Shown here: piece by piece, positions 60,061 to 64,000 of the stretch
Position numbering within the stretch: the first letter of the stretch is position 1
Layout: every line of letters begins with the position of its first letter
Assembly (NCBI GenBank): GCA_965153355.1
Contig: OZ231127.1
Coordinates: forward strand, 33,108,001-33,172,000
DNA: 64,000 nucleotides
Direction of reading: 5' to 3'
Origin: Flaccisagitta enflata
Taxonomy: Eukaryota > Chaetognatha > Sagittoidea > Aphragmophora
Notes under the pieces: model-generated
Told to the model about the DNA's origin: nothing
Seen by the model: only the letters and a program-made list of their open reading frames with translations
Databases searched by the model: none
Program-made: the position numbers and the translations under genes

Positions 60061-61573
60061 TTAGTCGCGTGCACGCGACTCTATTACCCGCTTTGTCGGT
60101 CCGTCGGTCCGTCGGTCCGTCCGTAACACTTTGGTTTTTTTTCGTCGTTTCACGTCATTTTAGGGTATTTTATGTCATTTTAAGTCATTCTAAGTCATTT
60201 CCAGTCATTTTCTGTTGATTTTAGTCAATTAAGTCATTTTGTCATTTTTTGTCATTTTTGTCATTTTTTTGTCATTTTATGTTATTATAAGTCATTTTAG
60301 GTCATTCTTAGTCATTTTAAGTTATTTCAAGTCATTATAAGTCATTACAAGTCATTCTAAGTCATTATAAGTCATTCTAAGTCATTCTAAGTTACTTTTT
60401 GGCTTTTGTGGTTATTTTGAGTCATTTTTTTGTTGTTTTTGGTAATTTTTGATTGCTTTTGGTCATTTTTGGTTGCTTTTAGTCATTTTTTGTCATTTTT
60501 GATCGTTTACGTCACTTTGTTCATTTAAGTCATTTGTGTCGTTTTTGGGCATTTAAAGTAGTTTTAAGTCATTTTAAGTCATTTTGAAACATTTCAGGTC
60601 ATTTTGATCGTTATGGTTTTGGTATGTTTTTGGCCTTTTTATGTTTTTTTTGGTTTTTGGTTTTTTGGTTTTTTTGGTTTTGTTTTTAGCTTTTGGTTTT
60701 GGTTTTTTTTGGTTTTTTTGGTTTTGGGTTTTTTTGTTTTTTTTGTTTTTGTTTTTGTTTTTGTTTTTTTTGTTTTTTTTTAGTCATTTAAGTTTTTAGT
60801 ATATTTTGGTCATTTTCATGTCATGGTTCAAGTCTGCTGGTTCCAGTCTGCTGGTTTAAGTCTGCTGGTTTAAGTCTCCTGCTGGTTTAAGTCTGTGGTT
60901 AAGGTCAGCTTGATTAAGTCTGCTGGTTTAAGTCCGCTGGTTTAAGTTGGCTGGTTTAAGGCGGCTGGTTTAAGTTGGTTTAAGTTGGGTGATTTAGGTT
61001 GGCTGGTTTAAGTCGGCTGATTTAGGTCTGCTGGTTTAGGTCTGCTGGTTAAGTCAGCTGGTTTTAGTTGGCTGGTTTTAGTTGGCTGGTTTTAGTTGGC
61101 TGGTTTTAGTTGGCTGGTTTTAGTTGGCTGGTTTTAGTTGGCTGGTTTAAGTCGGCTGGTTTAAGTCGGCTGGTTTAAGTCTGCTGGTTTAAGTCTGCTG
61201 GTTTAAGTCTGCTGGTTTAAGTCTGCTGGTTTAAGTCTGCTGGTTTAAGTCTGCCGGTAAAGTCTGCTGGTTTAAGTCTGCTGGTTTAAGTCTGCTGTTT
61301 TAAGTCTGCTGGTTTAAGTCTGGTTTAAGTCTGGTTTATGTCTGGTTTAGGTCTGGTTTAGGTCTGATTTAGGTCTGGTTTAATTCTGGTTTGAGTCTGG
61401 TTTGAGTCTGGTTTGAGTCTGGTTTGAGTCTGGTTTGAGTCTGGTTTGGGTCTGGTTTGAGTCTGGTTTAAGTCTGGTTTAAGTCTGATTTTTGATAAAA
61501 AGATACATTAAGGTGTCAGGTCATTTCAGTTATTTTTGTCCTGCACGCGACTTATAGGTGTTGGCCTTGTTAA
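60061..61573. mobile_element. ~1.5-kb (ACGG)n-family element with internal minisatellites
   Basis: Left TTTAGTCGCGTGCACGCGAC and a short CGGTCCGT tract; right CCTGCACGCGACTTATAGG then GGCCTTGTT. Filled with GTCATTTTAA units (60,150-60,610), T-rich DNA, and GCTGGTTTAAGTCT units (60,830-61,490). In the intron between exons c and d. Confidence 0.65.
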
Positions 61574-61625
61574 TCAAATGATAAGAAATGAGCGTCTACT
61601 TTTTTTTTGGCCATGGTTAGCTTAC

Positions 61626-61766
61626 CGTTGTCAGAACTTTGTTTTTTCATAGCTTTGACAACTTCTCCCAACAGTTGCTTTTTATTTCTCAGTTTAGCCC
61701 ACCCTCCTAAAGGAGGCTTTTTCCGTTTTTTGGTTATAGTTGCAACTTCAGGTAATGCAGGCGTTT
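61626..61766 (-). CDS. unidentified gene, exon c
   Basis: Acceptor CTCTTTCTAG, donor AACG|GTAAGC, phase 1 to 1. Encodes TPALPEVATITKKRKKPPLG, then GWAKLRNKKQLLGEVVKAMK and KQSSDN. A basic patch (KKRKK) precedes a likely helix. I do not recognise the family. Confidence 0.6.
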
Positions 61767-61785
61767 CTAGAAAGAGAGAGACATA

Positions 61786-61832
<47 letters not shown>

Positions 61833-61841
61833 AAAAACAAG

Positions 61842-62015
61842 GCCGGATACACGGCCACCAGTTGCGGAGGGGTGGGCAGGGGCAGAAATACGCATTTTCC
61901 CACTTTCCAGCTCGAGCGTGACGGACGGACCGACCGACCGACCAACCAACCAACCAACCGACGGACTGACTGACGGACAAAGCCTCTTATAGAGTTGCGT
62001 GTCCACAACTAAAAA
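61842..62015. mobile_element. (ACGG)n hairpin element, complete short copy
   Basis: ACAAGGCCGGATACACGGCC, GGGGTGGGCAGGGGCAG, (ACGG/ACCG)n, CCTCTTATAGAGTTGCGTGT then CCACAACTAAAAA. About 174 bp; the clearest reference copy. A GA array (61,791-61,830) precedes it. Confidence 0.75.
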
Positions 62016-62139
62016 GACAGACTAACAAACCAAGAAAAGGATAGAAAAAGAACCAGATCGACAAACCGATATAAGGAATGACAGCCAATTGTTTCACACA
62101 ACATCAATGAATCAGATAAATATAAACCTTACTATTATT

Positions 62140-62412
62140 TTTAGTCGCGTGCTACGCGACTCTATATGCCACTTTTCTGTTGGTCCGTCAGTCTGTCGGT
62201 CCGTCGGTCCATCTGTTGGTCAGTCTGTAACAAAATCGTTTTAAAGGCTATTTATCGCGTTTTTTGTTTGTCTGAATAGCAGAGAAGAAACTTGGAAGAG
62301 TAAAAAGCCTTTTCAAACGTCTTTTTGAAGAAAAAAATTGTTTGCCTGTCTGTCTGCTTGACTTTTTTGAAAGTGCCGACGCACGCGACTTAGGTCTAAT
62401 GACCTTGTTTGT
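62140..62412. mobile_element. (ACGG)n hairpin element
   Basis: TTTTTAGTCGCGTGCTACGC and CGACTCTATATGCC at the left, a GTCCGTCGGTCC tract, CCGACGCACGCGACTTAGG and GACCTTGTTT at the right. Confidence 0.7.
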
Positions 62413-62628
62413 TTTAAGTTACGAATTCAATGATTTTCATTATGCCCGCTAGGTAATGCTGTGGTGAATAATTACGAAATATATTCATAGAAAATAATCA
62501 GGGCTTTCAATCAAATAGGATAAGTAAGAAATGATCACTTCCATCTCATCTTAAGTAAGAAATGTACATAAATCATCAAGTCATTATCCTAATTGATAAA
62601 TATTATGTAATGCATAGCAATTTTTTAC

Positions 62629-62675
62629 CATCTGAGCCTGCAATTTTTGATGACGGGGTTGCAGATAAGTCCCTC
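62629..62675 (-). CDS. unidentified gene, exon b
   Basis: 47-bp exon, acceptor TTTAACTTTCAG, donor GATG|GTAAAA. Reads RDLSATPSSKIAGSD. Phase 2 to 1 fits both neighbours. Short, so support rests on splice sites and phase. Confidence 0.5.
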
Positions 62676-62814
62676 CTGAAAGTTAAAGAGATATTCTTCA
62701 GAAATTCCTCAGAAAAGCTTCAAGTGAAATAAGATATTCAGTTGAAGAAAAGTCCTAATGAATAGCACAATTTCCAAGACCTCACACAGGCACATGTACC
62801 TGGTAAAACAGGCA

Positions 62815-62817
<3 letters not shown>

Positions 62818-62868
<51 letters not shown>
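62818..62868. repeat. AC array
   Basis: (AC)n in the intron between exons a and b; a second lies at 63,603-63,650. Between them are A-rich DNA and a small GC-rich palindromic patch at 63,480-63,520 (GCCCTAGCCAAGCCTAGGGC). Confidence 0.9.
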
Positions 62869-62871
<3 letters not shown>

Positions 62872-63599
62872 CGCGATACACCCAATAGCATACGCATTAC
62901 ACAAGCCAAGCCTGAATTATCAGGGGGGCCACATGCAAATGAAAAAAAAGACAAGACAGTAACTAAAGAATAGAATAAAGAAAAAGAAGAAAGCAAGAGT
63001 AGAAGAAAAAAAATGAAAAGAAAAAAAGAATAAAAGAACAAAAAAAAAAAAAAAGATCATTAAGAATTGTGATCTACATGAGATGGTAAACAATTGCAGA
63101 GGTATTATTCAAAACAGAAACATATAAAAGATCATTAACAAATATCTTGTACTTTAAAAAAAAAATGGCATAAATAACATTTTTAGGTTTGAAAACAATT
63201 TTTAAATTTTTGAAGCTAGAAAAAAATTTTTTTTAATTTTTTTTTTTAGTTTAATTAAAAGTAAATGTTGTAATTTGTTTTATGCTTTATAATTAATCAG
63301 TGAAAGAATAATTAAATATTTTAAATCAACAAACAGAAACATTGAATGATGTATGACAAAAAAGGAAAATGATATATAAGACGCCAGGGGATCTAAAAAA
63401 GAGATGGAAGGTCCACCTTTCAGTCCAGTATTTGTTAAACTGCCTCAGGCTGATAGGGGAGAGGCAGATGGGGGGAAGGGGGGCCCCGCGCCCTAGCCAA
63501 GCCTAGGGCCCCGCGCATTGTTGATCCGCCTCAGCATACATACAAACAAAAAAAGCAAAAGAGCAAACAAAGAAACAAATAAAAAGACACATTTACACA

Positions 63600-63656
<57 letters not shown>

Positions 63657-63674
63657 AAACAAACACACACTTAC

Positions 63675-63825
63675 CTGGAAGTCACTGAAGACCTGGCTGT
63701 CGATCCTTCCGGTTGGATGTCCTTCCATCTAACTTCTCTTTCTGTTTTTCTTCTTCTCTTCATCCTTTTGGACCGGCGAGGAGCAACGGCGCTCGTCTGT
63801 TGTTCAATTTTGGATGTACTCTTTC
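63675..63825 (-). CDS. unidentified gene, exon a (5' end uncertain)
   Basis: Very basic segment: SAVAPRRSKRMKRRRKTERE, then VRWKDIQPEGSTARSSVTS, ending in phase 2 at the donor CCAG|GTAAGT. The KRMKRRRK cluster looks like a nuclear localisation signal. The upstream limit is not determined: the frame stays open to about 63,840, where a hairpin-ended repeat begins. First of six phase-compatible minus-strand exons. Confidence 0.5.
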
Positions 63826-63845
63826 TTTGAATTCATTTGTTGGTT

Positions 63846-64000
63846 TTTAGTTGCGGACACGTAACTCTATAAGAGGCTTTGTCCGTCCATCGGTCGGTCG
63901 GTTGGTTGGTCGGTTGGTCGGTCCGTGGACACGAGTTGAAAAGTGAGGAAACGCGCATTTCCGCCCCTGCCCACCCGTCCGCAACTGATGGCCGTGTATC
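63846..64000. mobile_element. (ACGG)n hairpin element, cut by window end
   Basis: TTTTTAGTTGCGGACACGTA, CTCTATAAGAGGCTTTGTCC, GGTCGGTTGGTT tract, GCCCCTGCCCACCCGTCCGC and ATGGCCGTGTATC at the edge. Confidence 0.7.

Overview
The window is intron-rich animal DNA, most likely from a marine invertebrate. The evidence is GT-AG introns, conserved chromatin-protein exons, abundant microsatellites, TTAGGG-like interstitial repeats, and many short elements with (ACGG)n tracts and hairpin ends that resemble Helentron/HINE or 'pearl' elements of molluscs. The species cannot be named from the sequence. Almost all long open frames are tandem-repeat artefacts; real coding sequence is in short exons.

The main gene, on the minus strand from about 52.7 kb down to 19.94 kb, is an orthologue of polybromo-1 (PBRM1/BAF180), the PBAF SWI/SNF subunit. 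I could place 22 exons, plus one duplicated exon. All junction phases agree, apart from one 5-bp frameshift in bromodomain 3. In transcript order they encode the bromodomain 2-3 linker, BD3, BD4, a linker of about 1,515 residues (about 35 in the human protein, recalled from memory), BD5, BD6, BAH1 and the first half of BAH2. BD1, BD2, the rest of BAH2 and the HMG box are not in the window.

Bases 1-19,758 are an inverted copy of 21,315-41,373: a palindrome with arms of about 20 kb around a unique spacer of about 1.55 kb. The plus arm carries BD5, BD6 and BAH1 exons on the plus strand; the minus arm carries the same exons in line with the main gene. The spacer holds three more minus-strand exons, and the gene is then cut in mid-BAH2 where the plus arm begins. 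The arms differ by missense changes, an exon duplication and many repeat-length changes. This fits two alleles joined tail to tail by an assembler, or a real diverged palindrome; sequence alone cannot decide.

From 53.6 to 63.8 kb, also on the minus strand, a second gene can be traced as six phase-compatible exons plus a possible last exon. I do not recognise its product. The introns and intergenic parts hold nested MITE-like elements, a Tc1/mariner-like element with TIRs, GC-hairpin elements and long micro- and minisatellites. Several arrays start exactly at exon edges and appear to be built from exon-boundary sequence.
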